DNA of 64,000 nt from Bacteroidota bacterium (GTDB lineage: Bacteria; Bacteroidota; Bacteroidia; Flavobacteriales_D; Crocinitomicaceae), in NCBI GenBank assembly GCA_016866255.1, contig VGMY01000006.1:31114-95113 (forward strand), written 5' to 3'. Position numbers and translations under genes: made by a program. The notes under the pieces are model-generated. The model had not been told where the DNA came from. It did no database searches and saw only the letters and a list, made by a program, of their open reading frames with translations. Positions 37,542-47,340 of this stretch are shown here, one piece after another (the stretch's first letter is position 1; the number at the start of each line of letters is the position of its first letter).

Positions 37542-37957
37542 TCCAACAATATTTGGATAATAATGCCTTCACGCAGCTCATCGGTTTGGATTTTACGTTG
37601 ATCGAGCCGGGGGAGGTAAATTATCGTTTAGTCATTGATTCCCGGCATTTGGCTACCCCGGGGTTTTTGCATGGTGGAGTGGTTACTACGATGCTGGATG
37701 CTACCATGGGTGCCGGAGCTATGAGCCTGGTTGCCGGAGAGTGGAAAGTTGTTACGACCATAGAAATGCAAGTTAACTTTTTAAAACCGGCATTTGTTGG
37801 GAATACCATTCAGGCACAGTCTGAGGTGCTCCGGAAAGGAAAAGGAGTCATTTTTATGAAAGCTACCCTTCGCAACGAAGATAACGGTATCTTAGCAGTC
37901 GCAAATGGAAGTTTTTATCCCTTGGATGCCGGGAAGGCAGGTTATGTATTAAATTGA
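37511..37957 (+). CDS. PaaI-type hotdog-fold thioesterase
   Basis: This 148-residue protein has the hotdog thioesterase motif GFLHGGVVTTMLDATMG (about 49-65), the HGG-x-x-x-x-x-D-x-x-x-G pattern of the PaaI/acyl-CoA thioesterase group, and NFLKPAFVGNTIQAQSEVLRKG. Substrate acyl-CoA is unknown. The start at 37511 overlaps the mscS end by 31 bases; an earlier start would add sequence with no family counterpart. Confidence 0.85.
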   Translation: MDRVGTSEFLIQQYLDNNAFTQLIGLDFTLIEPGEVNYRLVIDSRHLATPGFLHGGVVTTMLDATMGAGAMSLVAGEWKVVTTIEMQVNFLKPAFVGNTIQAQSEVLRKGKGVIFMKATLRNEDNGILAVANGSFYPLDAGKAGYVLN

Positions 37958-37962
37958 AAAAT

Positions 37963-38883
37963 ATGTTGATAACGATTTTGCTCTTGATTTTTACGGTAGT
38001 TTGTTTACCGCTTATTTCGTCCAACTTCGGAACCCCTTTGAATGAGCTGCAGCAGAACATTCTTTTCGATCAAATGACGTGGATTGTTGGGGGAGTCATT
38101 GCTTATTGTTTCATTGTCGGCGAAATAACGCGCAATAATTCACAAGTGGACAAGCTGTGGAGCATTGTACCCATTTATTATGCCTGGCATGTGGCAGTAG
38201 CAGCCGGTTTGCCCGATAGGATGGTCCTTATGGCTGTTTTAGTGACCATTTGGGGAGTCCGTCTTACCTTGAATTTTGCACGGCGAGGTGCCTATACCTG
38301 GCGTTTTTGGGCGGGTGAAGAGGATTATCGTTGGGAGGTTTTACGAAAACGCCCTGGATTTTCGAATCCATGGGTTTGGGCCGCTTTTAACCTGTTTTTC
38401 ATATGTGGATACCAAAATACGCTGATTTTTCTTTTTACCATTCCTATTTTAACCGCCACTAACAACACTCCCTTGGTCTTTTGGGACTATTTGTTGGCTG
38501 CAGTATTCATAGCATTTGTGGTCCTCGAATTAATTGCTGATCAGCAACAATGGGATTTCCAGAAAGAAAAATACCGACGTATCCGCGAGGGGATGCCGCT
38601 CGATGAGTATGCCCACGGTTTTGTACGAACGGGATTGTGGTCCTTGGTTCGTCACCCGAATTATGCGATGGAACAGGCAATTTGGATCGTGTTTTACGGA
38701 TTTTCTGTGGTTGCCACCGGGGAATGGATCAATTGGTCGATGGCAGGCTGTATTTTGTTGGTCATTTTGTTCAAAGGAAGTTCCGATTTCTCAGAGGCCA
38801 TTTCGGCCGAGAAATATCCTGAATATAACAAGTATCAATCGAGCGTACCCCGCTTTGTTCCCTTCACAAAGTTTTCAAGATAA
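37963..38883 (+). CDS. DUF1295 / steroid 5-alpha-reductase-like membrane protein
   Basis: This 306-residue membrane protein has about six hydrophobic segments and the C-terminal DUF1295 signature WSLVRHPNYAMEQAIWI with YPEYNKYQSSVPRFVPF. The family is related to steroid 5-alpha-reductase C-terminal and isoprenylcysteine methyltransferase-like domains; substrate is unknown. A TTG at 37954 overlapping the previous stop could be used, but ATG 37963 is the simpler start. The 3' end overlaps the convergent MerR gene by 20 bases. Confidence 0.82.
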   Translation: MLITILLLIFTVVCLPLISSNFGTPLNELQQNILFDQMTWIVGGVIAYCFIVGEITRNNSQVDKLWSIVPIYYAWHVAVAAGLPDRMVLMAVLVTIWGVRLTLNFARRGAYTWRFWAGEEDYRWEVLRKRPGFSNPWVWAAFNLFFICGYQNTLIFLFTIPILTATNNTPLVFWDYLLAAVFIAFVVLELIADQQQWDFQKEKYRRIREGMPLDEYAHGFVRTGLWSLVRHPNYAMEQAIWIVFYGFSVVATGEWINWSMAGCILLVILFKGSSDFSEAISAEKYPEYNKYQSSVPRFVPFTKFSR

Positions 38884-39211
38884 TAAGACGTTGTTTCAGG
38901 TTTTCTAGCCGCTCAACGATTTCGTCCGTACTTTGAGGCGGGTTTTCATGGGGTCGGGAAGGGGTGCGTAATCGTTGTTTAGCTCCGTCCAGGGTATAAC
39001 CTTCTATTTTAACCAGTTGGTATATTTTGCGTATTTGTTCGATTTCTTTGATGGAGTAGAGGCGATTCCCTTTTTGGTTTTTTTTGACAATGGTAAACTT
39101 AAATTCTTTTTCCCAAAAGCGTAAAAGGGAGGTGTTTACCTGAAACATATCGCTAACTTCACCAATTGAATAATATAATTTTGTGAGTTGCGCTATGTCG
39201 GCTTTGGTCAT
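38864..39211 (-). CDS. MerR family transcriptional regulator
   Basis: This 115-residue protein carries a MerR-type winged helix-turn-helix: YYSIGEVSDMFQVNTSLLRFWEKEF (about 12-36) then NRLYSIKEIEQIRKIYQLVK. There is no metal-binding C-terminal loop, only a short helix, so it is the stand-alone HTH type common in Bacteroidota. The -7 box lies at 39233-39240. Confidence 0.9.
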   Translation of the reverse strand: MTKADIAQLTKLYYSIGEVSDMFQVNTSLLRFWEKEFKFTIVKKNQKGNRLYSIKEIEQIRKIYQLVKIEGYTLDGAKQRLRTPSRPHENPPQSTDEIVERLENLKQRLIILKTL

Positions 39212-39232
39212 TTTTATCCTTTATCCAGTATT

Positions 39233-39240
39233 CAAAAATA
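39233..39240 (-). promoter_or_regulatory. -7 box for the MerR regulator
   Basis: The minus strand reads TATTTTTG, matching TANNTTTG, 21 bases before the start at 39211. Confidence 0.45.
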
Positions 39241-39255
39241 ATCATAATTTCGTGG

Positions 39256-39792
39256 GTGCGAAGTTGTTTTCAAATTTTTCTGTGCTTCCTTTTTTTATCA
39301 TCGATCGCTTTAGGTCAAGTTGCGCAAGATTCAATAAATCAAGCGCTTGTTGATACCAGCAAAGTTCCGATTCCAAATGATAAAGTGGGTTCCATCATTG
39401 CCCTGGGAAAAACCCTGTTGGGAACCCCGTATCGTTGGGGGGGAACTACGCCTACGGGATTTGATTGTTCGGGATTTATTAATTATATTTTCGGGTCTTT
39501 TGGCTTTTCATTGGTCAGAACAAGTTACAGTCTTGCTGAACTGGGTGAAACCGTTTCTTTGGCCGAAATTCAACCGGGAGATCTTATGTTTTTTAGAGCG
39601 AGTGGAAATTCGGGAGGGGTAGGGCATGTGGGAATGGTGGTTGAGGTTAGTGCTGATGCTATTAATTTTATTCACTCGTCGACGAGTAAGGGGGTAGTAA
39701 TTAATAACTTCAAGACGAGTAAGTATTATATTTCGCGGTATGTGAAAACAAAGCGTTTAGATTATGGAAAAAGCAACCCTTCAAAGCAATAA
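39256..39792 (+). CDS. Secreted NlpC/P60 family hydrolase
   Basis: This 178-residue protein has a signal peptide (RSCFQIFLCFLFLSSIALGQ) and a single NlpC/P60 domain: Cys71 in FDCSGFINYIF, His124 in VGHVGMVVE and the later FIHSSTSKG. It should cut peptidoglycan peptide stems. The start codon is GTG at 39256; no ATG lies upstream in frame close by, and the signal peptide begins here. It is the second NlpC/P60 protein of the window and is followed 2 bases later by the transporter gene. Confidence 0.9.
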   Translation: MRSCFQIFLCFLFLSSIALGQVAQDSINQALVDTSKVPIPNDKVGSIIALGKTLLGTPYRWGGTTPTGFDCSGFINYIFGSFGFSLVRTSYSLAELGETVSLAEIQPGDLMFFRASGNSGGVGHVGMVVEVSADAINFIHSSTSKGVVINNFKTSKYYISRYVKTKRLDYGKSNPSKQ

Positions 39793-39794
39793 GC

Positions 39795-40490
39795 ATGATG
39801 GCAAATACCTTTGATCGAAAAACATGGTTATTTATCGTCCTCGCGGGATTATTTATTACGAATGCGGTTACCGCTGAATTAATCAGCAATAAATTAATTT
39901 CCGTTCCCCTTTCGTTCACTTTTTTTGGCCGGCAAGTTGGACCCCTCGTGACCGTAATTGGCATTTTGCCCTGGCCTGTTGTTTTTTTGCTGACCGATCT
40001 CATGAATGAGTTCTACGGTGCCAAGGCTGTGAGGAAGCTATCGTGGATAACTGCAGGGTTGATTCTTTACTGTTTTGTCATTGTCGGGATTTCATTACAA
40101 ATACCCGCACTGGAGGTTCCAAATAGTCAATTGGCAGATAATCGTTCCTACAATTTAGTTTTTGGACAAGCACAAATGGTTATCGTAGGTAGTATCTCGG
40201 CCTTTCTTTTTTCGCAATTGTTGGATGCTTCCTTGTTTAAGTGGATCAAGGGAAAAACGGGAGACCGATGGATTTGGTTACGCAGTACTGGTAGCACGGT
40301 AGTATCGCAATTGGTAGATTCTTACATCGTTCTATTCATTGGCTTTGTGATACCCGGTGCCATGTCCTGGAATGATTATTTAAGCATCGCCCCAACAAAT
40401 TACCTCTTAAAGTTGTTCATTGGTGTGGCTCTAACACCTTTAATTTATGTTGGGCATTATGGAGTTAAAAAATATTTGGCAAAGTCTTAA
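39795..40490 (+). CDS. Queuosine precursor transporter family (VUT/YhhQ) protein
   Basis: This 231-residue integral membrane protein with about six helices matches the Vut_1 family: [27 protein letters not shown] (about 54-80) and the later [13 protein letters not shown] are its signatures. YhhQ-type proteins import queuosine precursors preQ0 or preQ1 for tRNA modification. ATG codons at 39795 and 39798 are both possible. The 3' end overlaps the MsrBA gene. Confidence 0.9.
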   Translation: MMANTFDRKTWLFIVLAGLFITNAVTAELISNKLISVPLSFTFFGRQVGPLVTVIGILPWPVVFLLTDLMNEFYGAKAVRKLSWITAGLILYCFVIVGISLQIPALEVPNSQLADNRSYNLVFGQAQMVIVGSISAFLFSQLLDASLFKWIKGKTGDRWIWLRSTGSTVVSQLVDSYIVLFIGFVIPGAMSWNDYLSIAPTNYLLKLFIGVALTPLIYVGHYGVKKYLAKS

Positions 40491-41493
40491 GCGTGTTTTT
40501 TGTTTTGCCTTGTGGTGTTTTTTATCCAGTTGTACCTACTCTCAAAACGATGATCCTATGATTAATTCCTCAGATCTAGTTCCTTACGGCAATAAAATGT
40601 TACCGAAAAACGTATGTCAGGTAATTCAAGACGGAGGCACAGAACGGCCGTTTACCGGGAAATTCGTCTACCACAAAGAGAAGGGTACCTATTGTTGCGT
40701 GGGTTGCGATGCGCCCCTGTTTTCCAGTTCCACGAAGTATGAGTCGGGTTCGGGATGGCCAAGCTTTTATGACGTTATAGCATCCGGTGCTGTGAAGGAA
40801 CTTAGGGATTTATCCCACGGGATGGAACGCGTTGAAATACGATGTGCGAATTGCGATGCACATTTAGGACATGTTTTTGAGGATGGCCCGAAACCAACAG
40901 GTTTAAGATATTGCTTAAATTCAATCGCGCTGGATTTTATAGCAGAAGATTCTGTAAAAACCGAAGAGGCGACTTTTGGAGCAGGTTGTTTTTGGTGTGT
41001 TGAAACGTGTTTCAAAGAACTGGAGGGGGTGGTTGATGTATACCCCGCTTATGCAGGAGGAAAGACATTAAATCCTACTTACGAGCAAGTTTGCTCTGGA
41101 ACAACAGGTCATGCCGAAGTCGCGCGCATCGTTTTTGACCCCCAAAAAATTTCTTTTGATGCCCTGTTGGAGTTGTTCTGGTGGATTCACGATCCGACTC
41201 AGTTAAACCGTCAAGGAAACGATGTGGGTACTCAATACCGGAGTGTGGTGTTCTATCACTCCGCGGCTCAAAAGAAAGCAACGGAAAAGTATATTGACCA
41301 ACTAACCAAAGAAAAGGTTTGGGATAGCCCCATTGTAACGGAAGTAAAAGAAATCAATCATTTTTATCGTGCGGAGCAGTACCATCATGATTACTATAAC
41401 TTAAACCCACAAAATCAATATTGCCAGTATGTGGTGCGGCCCAAGGTAGAAAAGTTTCGAAAAGTATTTAAACAAAAGCTCAAGGAGCACTAA
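40459..41493 (+). CDS. Methionine sulfoxide reductase MsrB-MsrA fusion, predicted lipoprotein
   Basis: This 344-residue protein joins an MsrB domain (about 45-160) to an MsrA domain (about 170-335). MsrB has zinc cysteines Cys80/Cys83 and Cys129/Cys132 and catalytic Cys152 in LRYCLNS; MsrA has GCFWC at 176-180. Together they reduce both methionine sulfoxide epimers. The N-terminus is a hydrophobic segment ending in the lipobox LSSC (22-25), so the enzyme is probably a periplasmic lipoprotein. ATG 40447 is four codons further upstream; 40459 leaves a cleaner signal sequence. It overlaps the transporter gene by 32 bases. Confidence 0.93.
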   Translation: MELKNIWQSLKRVFCFALWCFLSSCTYSQNDDPMINSSDLVPYGNKMLPKNVCQVIQDGGTERPFTGKFVYHKEKGTYCCVGCDAPLFSSSTKYESGSGWPSFYDVIASGAVKELRDLSHGMERVEIRCANCDAHLGHVFEDGPKPTGLRYCLNSIALDFIAEDSVKTEEATFGAGCFWCVETCFKELEGVVDVYPAYAGGKTLNPTYEQVCSGTTGHAEVARIVFDPQKISFDALLELFWWIHDPTQLNRQGNDVGTQYRSVVFYHSAAQKKATEKYIDQLTKEKVWDSPIVTEVKEINHFYRAEQYHHDYYNLNPQNQYCQYVVRPKVEKFRKVFKQKLKEH

Positions 41494-41555
41494 GACCAAG
41501 ATCACGCAGCGCAGCGTTACAGAAAGTCCTATTTTTATTTTGAGCGTGAGGGTGC

Positions 41556-41563
41556 TATCTTTG
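41556..41563 (+). promoter_or_regulatory. -7 box before the WG-repeat gene
   Basis: TATCTTTG matches TANNTTTG and ends 5 bases before the ATG at 41569, implying a very short leader. Confidence 0.5.
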
Positions 41564-41568
41564 TTACT

Positions 41569-43692
41569 ATGGTTTTTCGGTTTTCTTTTCTTGTTCTTCT
41601 ATGGCTTTGTAGCGGCGTTACTTGGACCCAAAAATCGAAATTAACCCAAGGCTTTAATGCGCTGAGCGCGAGAAATTTCGGCAGCGCTCAAGAGGTGTTT
41701 TACCGCCATATCGATCGCAATAAGAGTGTTGCATCGTACGGTCTGTTCAAATTGTTTTCCGAATCCAAAGATTTCTATTCTTTGGACAGTGCTTGGAATT
41801 ACCTCAACCTTTCAATAGAAAGCTATCGAGATGATTCATTGAACCTTAAGAAAAAGGAATTGGCCCGATACCAACTTTTGGGGTGGAATTATCAGCATTT
41901 ATTGAACTGTTATGAAGAATTTTCGATGCGCAAGTTCAGCTCCTTAACGCAGGTAAAAAACATTCGAGATATATCCGATTTTATTGCGTTCAACCCTCGC
42001 TTTAAAGAGCTTGCTAATGCTGTGAGATTCAGGGACTCGCTTTGGTTAGATTCTTGCGATGGCAGAGACTTATTTTGCCTTTATGGTTTAAAAGCAATCA
42101 GTCCGTTTTCTGAGTTTCATGCGGAGCTCGCAGATTTAATGGACCGCAAGGCTTTTGAGGAATGGGTGGTGGACAATACGGAATTGGAATTAGCAACCTA
42201 CCTTCAATATCACCCCAAAAGCCGATTTTTCATCCCTGCGCAAGATGAATTGTACCGTATTTACCTCCAAGAGAGCGACACAAACCGGTTAAAATATTTT
42301 CTCAATACCTATCCGGATAACCGAAATTGTGCTAAAATTTGGAAAGCTTATTTTCATGCCTCCATTGGCAACTATGACCCTCAAAAGATGTCTGCTTTTT
42401 TGGCGATTCATCCAAACTACCCTTTTAAAAATACGGTGTTACAAGAATTGAAATGGTACGGAAAATACCTCTTCCCTATCATCAACCACCGAGAGGAATT
42501 TGGATTTATGGATGAGGAAGGAAATCTCATCGTTGATTTTGCCTACGAAGAGGTTAATGAATTTTCAGAAGGACTTGCCGCCGTTTCAAAAAATGGAAAA
42601 TATGGGGTCATAACAACCAGCGGGGAAGTTGCGGTTGATTTTGTGTACGAGCTGATCTCGGATTACCAACTCGGTCATGCCATCGTTAAAGACAACGGTA
42701 AATACGGACTCATTGATCGAAATGGCAAAACCATGATTCCCATCATATATGAAGACCTCCAATTTGTGTTTTCGGATCAATTGCTCTTCTTTGAAAATGG
42801 GCGCTACGGATTAATGAACATGAATGGCCGTGTCGTAAAGCCAGCGCAGTTCATCGATTTTCTCCCCTTCAACGAAAGTTGTGCTATAGTTACGTACGAC
42901 CAAGGAAAAGCAATTCTCCATTCCAGTTTAGAGCTTCTGATTCCCCGCTTATTAGATGAAATCGAACCGATCAAAGAGGGGTTTATCGCAAGTAAAGACG
43001 AAAAATACGGGGTCTTCGATTTCTTTGGCAGGGAGGTTGTACCGTTAATTTACGATGAAGTTATAGCTACTAGGTTTCCCTATTTAATAGTTCGAAAGGA
43101 AAATAAGTTTTTTCATATCAGCACTGCGGATTGGTTGCCAATAACCGAACCGACGGAGACCTTCGACGGTTGGGAGCATATTGCTGTTTTTAATGGAACG
43201 AATTTTTTGGTGCTGCGTAAAGGCAATTATTACTGGGTAGATTCAACGGGTAAGAGCTCAAAATTTGCAAAAGTGCCTTGGGTAAAGTGCGTACATCAAA
43301 CGGTTATTGGAAGCCTTGAGCCGAATGGCATGTTGGGAATTTTCAATCGACAAGGTAACGCTTTAACCAATTTGGAGTTCCAGGAAGTGCAAGTGTTGGA
43401 AAACGGATTCATAAAAGTTGTAAAAGATGGAAAGTCGGGGGTATTTTCCGAAGTGGGAACAATGTTGTTAAATGCTTCCTATTCTGATATCACTTACTGG
43501 CCTTCCGTTGATCTTTTCAGGACCGAAAAAGATGGTAAACAAGGCGTTTATGACTCCCAAGGAAAGATGTTGCTGTCGGAAGAATATTCTACCATAAAGG
43601 TTCATTCAAAGCAAATATTGTCCGTGAATATCGGAGGTCAGCTCCTTTATTATAATTTTATCCTAGGAAAATTGTTAAAACTGAAAGGATGA
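41569..43692 (+). CDS. Secreted WG-repeat protein
   Basis: This 707-residue protein has a signal peptide (MVFRFSFLVLLWLCSGVTWT), a helical, TPR-like N-terminal half (about 25-300) and then WG-type repeats (about 305-700). The repeats read like EFGFMDEEGNLIVDFAYEEV, KYGVITTSGEVAVDFVYE and KYGLIDRNGKTMIPIIYE. WG repeats form beta-rich propeller or solenoid folds in bacterial surface proteins; function is unknown. It overlaps the TonB-like gene by 4 bases (ATGA), so the two are co-translated. Confidence 0.88.
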   Translation: MVFRFSFLVLLWLCSGVTWTQKSKLTQGFNALSARNFGSAQEVFYRHIDRNKSVASYGLFKLFSESKDFYSLDSAWNYLNLSIESYRDDSLNLKKKELARYQLLGWNYQHLLNCYEEFSMRKFSSLTQVKNIRDISDFIAFNPRFKELANAVRFRDSLWLDSCDGRDLFCLYGLKAISPFSEFHAELADLMDRKAFEEWVVDNTELELATYLQYHPKSRFFIPAQDELYRIYLQESDTNRLKYFLNTYPDNRNCAKIWKAYFHASIGNYDPQKMSAFLAIHPNYPFKNTVLQELKWYGKYLFPIINHREEFGFMDEEGNLIVDFAYEEVNEFSEGLAAVSKNGKYGVITTSGEVAVDFVYELISDYQLGHAIVKDNGKYGLIDRNGKTMIPIIYEDLQFVFSDQLLFFENGRYGLMNMNGRVVKPAQFIDFLPFNESCAIVTYDQGKAILHSSLELLIPRLLDEIEPIKEGFIASKDEKYGVFDFFGREVVPLIYDEVIATRFPYLIVRKENKFFHISTADWLPITEPTETFDGWEHIAVFNGTNFLVLRKGNYYWVDSTGKSSKFAKVPWVKCVHQTVIGSLEPNGMLGIFNRQGNALTNLEFQEVQVLENGFIKVVKDGKSGVFSEVGTMLLNASYSDITYWPSVDLFRTEKDGKQGVYDSQGKMLLSEEYSTIKVHSKQILSVNIGGQLLYYNFILGKLLKLKG

Positions 43693-44450
43693 GCAACTTA
43701 AATCAAAGGGAACGCGTTGTATTATCGTTCATTCTTTCCCTTGCGTTTTTTGTCGGTTTATTTATGGTTTTGCAAATAGCGTATTATGAGCGCTACATTC
43801 CCATAGAGCCTTTTTTTAAGCCAGAGGTTAGCCCCGTAGAAGATCCCTTGGAGTTAACCCCGCAAGATGTAATGATTCGTTCAACCGATGGAGAGTTGAA
43901 GAATTTAATTCGCGATCAATCCGATCAACGAGAACAATCCACAAAAAATTTTTCCCAAAATAAGGCATACGGAGACCCTAATGAACGGATTCGTCAATAC
44001 GAAAAACAGTTATTCGAAGAGTCCGGTGGAGAAAAGGAGCGGGATAAAATATTAAAGCAACAAGCTAGCAACAAAGAGCAGAAAGAAAACTCGGAGGTAA
44101 GTAAAACCACCAAAGGAGACAAAACACCCGGAGAAAATAAACAGTTTAAAGGCGATGTGATGGTCGAGTGGGTGCTCGATGGCAGAACGGCTTACGAAAA
44201 CAACAATTGGTGGGTCCGTAATCCGGGATACACTTGCGGGTATGGTTCTTCCGGTAAGGTGGTAGTGAAAATAACCGTAGATTCAGGAGGGAAGGTTATT
44301 CATGCCGTTTATGATGCAAGTGCCAGCTCTGGTGCAAACGCTTGCATGATTGAGCAATCGGTTGCCTATGCCAAAAAATCAAGGTTCAATTACAAGGAAT
44401 CGTCTGGCCAGCAGGCCGGTTACATCGTATACCGATTTGTGTCGCAATAA
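43689..44450 (+). CDS. Membrane-anchored TonB-like periplasmic protein
   Basis: This 253-residue protein has one N-terminal transmembrane helix (about 13-33), a charged, disordered middle (about 60-155, rich in K, E and Q) and a C-terminal domain at about 160-253 with GSSGKVVVKITVDSGGKVIHAVYDA and CMIEQSVAYAKKSRFNY. That end resembles the TonB C-terminal domain that contacts outer-membrane receptors. ExbB and ExbD are not nearby. It is coupled to the WG-repeat gene, so a joint envelope function is likely by inference. Confidence 0.78.
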   Translation: MSNLNQRERVVLSFILSLAFFVGLFMVLQIAYYERYIPIEPFFKPEVSPVEDPLELTPQDVMIRSTDGELKNLIRDQSDQREQSTKNFSQNKAYGDPNERIRQYEKQLFEESGGEKERDKILKQQASNKEQKENSEVSKTTKGDKTPGENKQFKGDVMVEWVLDGRTAYENNNWWVRNPGYTCGYGSSGKVVVKITVDSGGKVIHAVYDASASSGANACMIEQSVAYAKKSRFNYKESSGQQAGYIVYRFVSQ

Positions 44451-44486
44451 ATAGTTAATTTTTAATCATTTTATTTGATTATTTAT

Positions 44487-44494
44487 TAAATTTG
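44487..44494 (+). promoter_or_regulatory. -7 box for the XRE-S24 regulator
   Basis: TAAATTTG matches TANNTTTG, 16 bases before the ATG at 44511. The region around it is strongly AT-rich. Confidence 0.5.
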
Positions 44495-44510
44495 TCAAAA
44501 TCACGATGCC

Positions 44511-45317
44511 ATGAATGTTGGAAATAACGTTAAAATTTTACGCAAAAGAAAAGGAAAGTCTCAAGAGGAAATGGCGATAGAGCTTGGCTTAAACCGTTCT
44601 ACGTATAGCGGTTATGAAAACAACATAGCCCAACCAAATTTGGAAAACATGTTGCGCATTGGTAATTATTTTGGATTGACCATTGAGGATATCATTACCA
44701 AGGATTTTTCGACCTTTAAAGAATTGGATTGGCGCCTGCTTACCGAGCAATCGGAAGCCAGGCTGAAAGGGCATTCGCTTCGTGTTCTTGCAACAGTAGT
44801 AGATGGAAAGGGCGATGAGGTGGTGGAGGTAATTCCCGAAAAAGCAAGTGCGGGATATACGGCTGGCTATTCAGATCCGGAGTTTTTCATCGATTTTCCC
44901 ACCTTGAGTTTGCCGTTTTTGTCCAGTAATAAGAAATATCGGGCTTTTCCAATTCAAGGAGATTCGATGCCGCCTGTTGGTCACGGTTCGATCGTTGTTG
45001 GAGAGTTTGTACAGGACTGGACCGCTCTGAAATCAGATATTCCTTACGTGTTGATTACCAAAAGCGAAGGCATCGTTTTTAAAAAGGTTTTCTTGAAAAA
45101 GGACGTAAATTCCTTAATGTTAATTTCCACAAATCTAGCGTATGAACCTTTTGAATTGCCCCTCTCAGACTTGTTGGAGGCTTGGAAATTTGTGTGCTAT
45201 GTAAGTCGCACCATTCCGGATTTTCAGCCCGATGAGAACGGTATGTTGAATGCGCTTAAGCATCTTCAGTCGGACGTTAAATGGCTTATTCAGCAACAAA
45301 AGAGCCCAATAAAATAA
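44511..45317 (+). CDS. XRE-type repressor with S24 self-cleavage-like domain
   Basis: This 268-residue protein joins an N-terminal helix-turn-helix (about 1-60; RKRKGKSQEEMAIELGLNRS) to a C-terminal S24 domain. The Ser/Lys dyad candidates are Ser152 in QGDSMPPVGHGS and Lys191 or 192 in IVFKKVF, and an Ala-Gly bond candidate lies in ASAGYTAGY (112-120). The layout is that of CI/LexA-like repressors, which can cut themselves when damage activates RecA. No phage genes are near, so it probably regulates chromosomal genes; targets are unknown. Confidence 0.88.
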   Translation: MNVGNNVKILRKRKGKSQEEMAIELGLNRSTYSGYENNIAQPNLENMLRIGNYFGLTIEDIITKDFSTFKELDWRLLTEQSEARLKGHSLRVLATVVDGKGDEVVEVIPEKASAGYTAGYSDPEFFIDFPTLSLPFLSSNKKYRAFPIQGDSMPPVGHGSIVVGEFVQDWTALKSDIPYVLITKSEGIVFKKVFLKKDVNSLMLISTNLAYEPFELPLSDLLEAWKFVCYVSRTIPDFQPDENGMLNALKHLQSDVKWLIQQQKSPIK

Positions 45318-45349
45318 GGTAAACAACTTTAAATCTTGTTGATTTTCTC

Positions 45350-45357
45350 TACCTTTG
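45350..45357 (+). promoter_or_regulatory. -7 box directly before thrS
   Basis: TACCTTTG matches TANNTTTG and ends 9 bases before the thrS ATG at 45367, so the thrS mRNA would have almost no 5' leader, unlike the T-box or autoregulated thrS leaders of other phyla. Confidence 0.5.
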
Positions 45358-45366
45358 CGAACGATT

Positions 45367-47313
45367 ATGAAAGGTTTGATAACGGTTTTTTTACCAGATG
45401 GTTCTTCGAAATCGGTTCCACAGGGCAGTACCTGCATGGATATTGCCAAGGCCATTTCTGAGGGGTTAGCGAGAAATGTCCTTGCGGCGAAAGTGAACGG
45501 CGAAGTGGTGGATGCATCACGCCTTTTATCCGATAATTCAACGCTTCAATTATTAACCTGGAACGACGAAGAGGGAAAATCAACTTTATGGCACTCCTCA
45601 GCCCACCTTTTGGCCGAAGCTTTGGAGGTTCACTTTCCCGGAATAAAATTAGCGATTGGTCCACCCATTCGAAACGGTTTTTATTACGATATCGATTTCA
45701 TGAACCACACTTTCACCGAAAAAGACTTGGAAAAGGTGGAACAAACCATGAAAGAACTTTCCAAATTGAAAAGTCCTTTCTTGCGAAAAGAAGTGAGTAA
45801 AGCGGAAGCGATTGCCTATTTTACCGAGAAAGAAGACCCCTACAAGTTAGAATTAATCAATGAATTGGCGGATGGGACCATAACGTTTTATACCCAAGGG
45901 AATTTTACCGATTTATGCAGAGGTCCTCACGTACCTGACACGGGGTTTATCAAAGCTATCAAACTCCTATCCATTGCGGGTGCTTATTGGCGGGGGGATG
46001 AAAAAAACAAACAGCTAACGCGAATTTACGGTGTTGCCTTCACAAAAAATGTTGAATTAACGGAGTATTTGGAAAAGTTGGAGGAGGCAAAGAAACGCGA
46101 CCATCGAAAGTTAGGCAAGGAATTGGAGCTCTTTACGTTTTCTCAAAAGGTAGGCCAGGGTCTTCCGCTCTGGTTACCCAAAGGAGCAGCTTTGCGAGAT
46201 CGCCTTGAGAATTTTTTAAAAAAAGCACAAAAAGCAGCAGGTTACCAACAAGTAATTACTCCACACATCGGCAACAAAGAGCTGTACGTAACCTCGGGGC
46301 ACTATGATAAATACGGTGCAGATTCGTTTCAACCGATTCTCACACCGGATGTCAACGAAGAGTTTTATTTGAAGCCGATGAATTGCCCACATCACTGCGA
46401 AATATACAAGGCAAAGCCGCGGTCGTACAAAGAACTTCCTACCCGATTTGCCGAGTTTGGCACCGTGTACCGCTACGAACAATCCGGAGAATTGCATGGC
46501 TTGACAAGGGTGCGTGGATTTACTCAAGATGATGCGCATATTTTTTGTACGCCGGAACAGGTTAAGCAAGAGTTTAAGCAGGTTATAGAAATCGTTTTAT
46601 ACATTTTAAAAACGCTCAAATTTGAAAGTTTCACTGCTCAAATTTCACTCCGAGATCAAGAGAATCGTAGTAAATACATAGGAACAGAGGAAAATTGGGT
46701 TAAGGCAGAACAGGCCATCATCGAAGCGACCGGCGAAATGCAGTTACCTACAAAAATTGCCTACGGTGAAGCAGCCTTTTATGGACCAAAATTGGATTTT
46801 ATGGTTCACGATGCCATTGGCCGTGAGTGGCAGTTGGGAACGATTCAGGTGGATTACAGTTTGCCAGAACGCTTTGAATTGGAATATATTGGTCCTGATA
46901 ATCAAAAACATCGGCCCGTAATGATTCACAGAGCTCCTTTCGGATCGATGGAGCGCTTCGTGGCTGTACTTATTGAACATTGTGCCGGAGAATTTCCGCT
47001 TTGGCTGACCTCCGACCAATTCATAGTCCTCCCCGTATCCGAAAAGTACAACAGCTACGCCCAAAAAGTTTTAGAATTGCTAAATAATTCCGATATTCGC
47101 GGTCTTGTTGACGAACGAAACGAAAAAGTAGGTAAGAAAATCAGGGATGCTGAAGTTAGTAAGTACCCTTTTATGATCGTAGTTGGGGAGAAAGAAGCTG
47201 AGTCCGAAACCCTTTCTGTTCGACAACGAGGCGTGGGAGACTTGGGCGAGATGAACGTACAAGATTTTGCGTCTTTGGTAAGTGCGGAAATAAAAAAAGA
47301 AATAGACCAATAA
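45367..47313 (+). CDS. thrS: Threonyl-tRNA synthetase
   Basis: This 648-residue enzyme has the TGS domain (about 1-62), the editing domain (about 63-240, with [12 protein letters not shown]), the class II catalytic core (about 245-540) and the anticodon-binding domain. Zinc ligands are visible as Cys in [10 protein letters not shown], His in DDAHIFC and His in [12 protein letters not shown]. The enzyme charges tRNA-Thr. A TTG at 45355 in frame falls inside the promoter box, so ATG 45367 is the start. It heads the thrS-infC-rpmI-rplT cluster, a common bacterial order. Confidence 0.98.
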   Translation: MKGLITVFLPDGSSKSVPQGSTCMDIAKAISEGLARNVLAAKVNGEVVDASRLLSDNSTLQLLTWNDEEGKSTLWHSSAHLLAEALEVHFPGIKLAIGPPIRNGFYYDIDFMNHTFTEKDLEKVEQTMKELSKLKSPFLRKEVSKAEAIAYFTEKEDPYKLELINELADGTITFYTQGNFTDLCRGPHVPDTGFIKAIKLLSIAGAYWRGDEKNKQLTRIYGVAFTKNVELTEYLEKLEEAKKRDHRKLGKELELFTFSQKVGQGLPLWLPKGAALRDRLENFLKKAQKAAGYQQVITPHIGNKELYVTSGHYDKYGADSFQPILTPDVNEEFYLKPMNCPHHCEIYKAKPRSYKELPTRFAEFGTVYRYEQSGELHGLTRVRGFTQDDAHIFCTPEQVKQEFKQVIEIVLYILKTLKFESFTAQISLRDQENRSKYIGTEENWVKAEQAIIEATGEMQLPTKIAYGEAAFYGPKLDFMVHDAIGREWQLGTIQVDYSLPERFELEYIGPDNQKHRPVMIHRAPFGSMERFVAVLIEHCAGEFPLWLTSDQFIVLPVSEKYNSYAQKVLELLNNSDIRGLVDERNEKVGKKIRDAEVSKYPFMIVVGEKEAESETLSVRQRGVGDLGEMNVQDFASLVSAEIKKEIDQ

Positions 47314-47340
47314 AACTATAAAAGATAGAAAGAAGATTTA

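Noticed and set aside
41494..41555. Possible small RNA in the gap before the WG-repeat gene
   Set aside because: GCAGCGCAGCG is a short direct repeat without a stable foldback or terminator.
44511..45317. Prophage repressor marking a prophage
   Set aside because: The XRE-S24 protein resembles CI, but neighbouring genes are thrS and envelope genes with no phage structural or integrase genes.
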